From NCBI RefSeq assembly GCF_039555335.1, contig NC_092640.1, positions 38,546,295 to 38,610,294 of the forward strand: 64,000 nucleotides of DNA, in the 5' to 3' direction. Shown here in pieces: positions 63,201-64,000 of the stretch. A program made the position numbers and the translations under genes. Position 1 is the first letter of the stretch; the number at the start of each line of letters is the position of its first letter. The notes below the pieces were generated by a model, which was given only the letters and a program-made list of their open reading frames with translations, had not been told where the DNA came from and searched no databases. The stretch is from Amphiura filiformis (lineage: Eukaryota > Echinodermata > Ophiuroidea > Amphilepidida > Amphiuridae).

Positions 63201-64000
63201 GGATTGTTCCATTCCACGAGCCGGAACGGCGAGTGGAATGGAACGATACATCTTTCACCGAGTGATTATATTTCGACCATTACATGAATTTAAGACAGTT
63301 AATATGTGTTTTATATCACTCATACATAAATTATAATACTAAAACACTATTTAAGGTATGAAATACATTTTTTCATCAACATAACACCATATTTTGCCGT
63401 GACATACTTCACATTTTGGGGTCCACCCCATAACTAAATCGGCGAGTCTAAAAGTCAGCTCACGGCTTGGCGCAAGCGCACTACGGCGCAGCACTATGAT
63501 GGTAAAACTATCACACGGAGAGGCTGATGGTAAAAATGGTAAAATGGTAATCAACCTATGAACTGTCTAGATTTTATGTATGAGTGATATAATTACATTT
63601 GGAGCGCTTTTGGTTTGGTTTCCAATAAAATTAGCAAACAAAATAATTATGTTTACGAAACGTTTTTACCCAAATTGAATATTTTTAAACGGCAGTTGCT
63701 ATAGGAAACAGCGCTATGTTAACTTTGAAATGAATTTAAATTGTAAAAACACTTACGCCAACTACAATCAAAATCGCTGACACATTGACTTGCAAATGTT
63801 GATGCTGGTGTCTTGACATCAATTGTCCATCCTCCTAGAAACCCAAGCTGTGTACATGCTACCATGGCTTCCTGTTGAGCCCACATTTTTGCTCCATCAC
63901 GACACACCACATACCACTCTGCTCCAGATTTTACGAGTACTACTCCTTCGTTCCATACGTTTGTCCTGACTTGTTGCAAACTTATATCAACGACATCAAT
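53998..64000 (-). CDS. Gene D: inverted, diverged SRCR-SRCR-WSC-Sushi receptor with Tyr/Pro-repeat tail (5' end outside window)
   Basis: Complement join of 63757..64000 (partial), 62573..62659, 61116..61358, 59913..60035, 59087..59362, 58444..58626, 57531..57572, 56545..56626, 53998..54520: 601 codons, open throughout, same exon order and phases as A-C. SRCR 1 (with one additional Cys), SRCR 2, WSC, Sushi, a Ser/Thr/Asn-rich stalk (TQPTSTNNTT), a Val-rich membrane helix, then a 174-residue tail unrelated to A-C. Sequence is clearly more diverged than A-C are among themselves, so D split earlier. It converges on gene C. Signal-peptide exon lies beyond 64000. Probably a surface receptor with different signalling from A-C. 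Confidence 0.87.
54521..56544 (-). other. Gene D last intron
   Basis: About 2 kb. Contains a (CA)n/C-rich microsatellite at 55557-55617; otherwise no feature recognised. Confidence 0.65.
56545..56626 (-). CDS. Gene D exon: transmembrane helix
   Basis: An 82-bp exon, same length as in B and C: DSTYPIYIAVAVGVGVVVTV, then SIVVYYKR. Donor AAAAG/gtatgg, phase 2 out. Confidence 0.88.
56627..57530 (-). other. Gene D intron before TM exon
   Basis: GT/AG intron with no recognised element or gene. Confidence 0.6.
57531..57572 (-). CDS. Gene D exon: Ser/Thr/Asn stalk
   Basis: A 42-bp phase 1-1 exon encoding SLSTQPTSTNNTT; O-glycan type stalk with one NNT sequon, in contrast to the acidic stalks of A-C. 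Confidence 0.78.
58444..58626 (-). CDS. Gene D exon: Sushi/CCP domain
   Basis: A 183-bp phase 1-1 exon: GICDDPLNGSS, YYYGDIF, TECPPGLQL, IQCVMG, KWSDD, PECK. Acceptor attttttag, donor AAAG/gttata. Confidence 0.88.
59087..59362 (-). CDS. Gene D exon: WSC domain
   Basis: A 276-bp phase 1-1 exon: PGYIGCFKT, VRKCRNHC, LACLYDGNMCLC, NCNFEC, LETCG, SVYN. Nine cysteines including LAC. Three codons longer than in A-C. Confidence 0.9.
59555..59850. mobile_element. Copy of the CCCAGCAAA...AAACGTTTT MITE family
   Basis: tatataccccgacatttaaatg and aaaacgttttgtatttgctggg near the right end match 60215-60902. Confidence 0.6.
59913..60035 (-). CDS. Gene D exon: C-terminal half of SRCR domain 2
   Basis: A 123-bp phase 1-1 exon: YPSLRECLPRPP, PSCGPG, NEAVTVCS. 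Acceptor cttttaag, donor TCGG/gtaggc. Too short for ORF calling; matches the A-C exon pattern. Confidence 0.85.
60077..60214. repeat. (GAT)n microsatellite, left part
   Basis: About 45 GAT triplets; continues at 60903-60925 beyond the inserted MITE. Confidence 0.95.
60215..60902. mobile_element. MITE inserted in a (GAT)n microsatellite
   Basis: TIRs cccagcaaacacaaaacgtt and aacgtttttgtgtttgctggg. Interior repeats aaaacgtttt and ataacccgacatttaaatg several times in both orientations. GAT repeats abut both ends. Confidence 0.85.
61116..61358 (-). CDS. Gene D exon: N-terminal half of SRCR domain 2
   Basis: A 243-bp phase 1-1 exon: LMGGAAPNAGRVEVQY, WASVCYE, NALVVCRELGFPG, LYDYKCRY. Acceptor ttccttcag, donor TATG/gtaagc. 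Confidence 0.92.
61600..61980. repeat. Repeat with CCCTGC(G/A)GGGC motifs and a hairpin
   Basis: 61659-61803 matches 53346-53460. 61837-61957 folds back: ctccggctttagccctgcag against its imperfect complement ending gccggag, with ttgcggccttga paired to tcaaggccgcaa. Confidence 0.65.
62573..62659 (-). CDS. Gene D exon: C-terminal half of SRCR domain 1
   Basis: An 87-bp phase 1-1 exon: ERNLQNCLGSKVVTDC, LPAGVHCY. Acceptor cataaaag, donor TACA/gtaagt. Two codons longer than the A-C equivalent. Confidence 0.82.
62750..63590 (-). repeat. Interspersed repeat in gene D intron
   Basis: 62750-63110 matches 22750-23050; 63140-63590 matches 42600-43300, including an inverted pair gatggtcgaaacataatcac / gtgattatatttcgaccatt. 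The small frame at 63351-63554 is conserved with 42637 only because the repeat is. Confidence 0.65.
63757..64000 (-). CDS. Gene D exon: N-terminal half of SRCR domain 1 (cut by window end)
   Basis: WYVVCRDGAKMW, MVACTQLGFLGGW, SQCVSDFDC, donor TGGC/gtaagt. Open to the window end. A cysteine in ASQC is additional to the six-Cys pattern. Confidence 0.88.

Overview
The window reads as nuclear DNA of a marine invertebrate deuterostome, most likely an echinoderm. This is inferred from AT-rich sequence with GT/AG introns, dense MITE, LINE, Penelope and tRNA-SINE debris, and a local expansion of SRCR-domain genes. It could also be a hemichordate or cephalochordate. No bacterial gene organisation is present.

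The organising feature is a cluster of four paralogous genes for single-pass cell-surface receptors. Gene A (+, 169-12702, 5' part outside the window), gene B (+, 15175-31999, complete) and gene C (+, 35936-50913, complete) lie head to tail. Gene D (-, 64000-53998, 5' part outside the window) is older and inverted, so it ends tail to tail with gene C. Every copy has the same exon plan: signal peptide, SRCR domain 1 (two exons), SRCR domain 2 (two exons), WSC domain, Sushi/CCP domain, short stalk, transmembrane segment, and one long 3' exon for the cytoplasmic tail. All introns before the transmembrane exon are phase 1 and the last is phase 2. When the exons are joined by the visible splice sites, the reading frame stays open in all four genes.

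The extracellular parts are alike but the tails are not. A, B and C share a juxtamembrane block (an ILxxN motif, then DNPxP) followed by charged Lys/Ser/Thr-rich sequence. In A that sequence is internally duplicated, in B it ends early after a 94-bp tandem duplication, and in C it is cut short by frameshifts. Gene D has an unrelated tail of five Tyr/Pro-rich repeats. The layout suggests recognition receptors with a conserved ectodomain and fast-changing intracellular outputs. A role in immunity is an inference from SRCR families in general; nothing in the sequence proves it.

Region by region: 1-12702 holds the 3' part of gene A, with a TTAA-flanked foldback element, a Penelope-like retroelement with inverted terminal repeats, and a Tx1/L1-like LINE in its introns. 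12703-15174 is intergenic, with LINE relics and a block shared with gene C upstream of the gene B start. 15230-24062 is the huge first intron of gene B, with hAT-type MITEs and a degraded 4.7-kb TIR element. 24063-31999 is the rest of gene B. 32000-35935 is intergenic, with an inverted pair of tRNA-derived SINEs, retroelement relics and a 125-bp minisatellite. 35991-44336 is gene C intron 1, packed with nested inverted-repeat elements. 44337-50913 is the rest of gene C. 50914-53997 holds frameshifted tail remnants of C, a duplicated 3' flank and a MITE next to the end of gene D. 53998-64000 is gene D.
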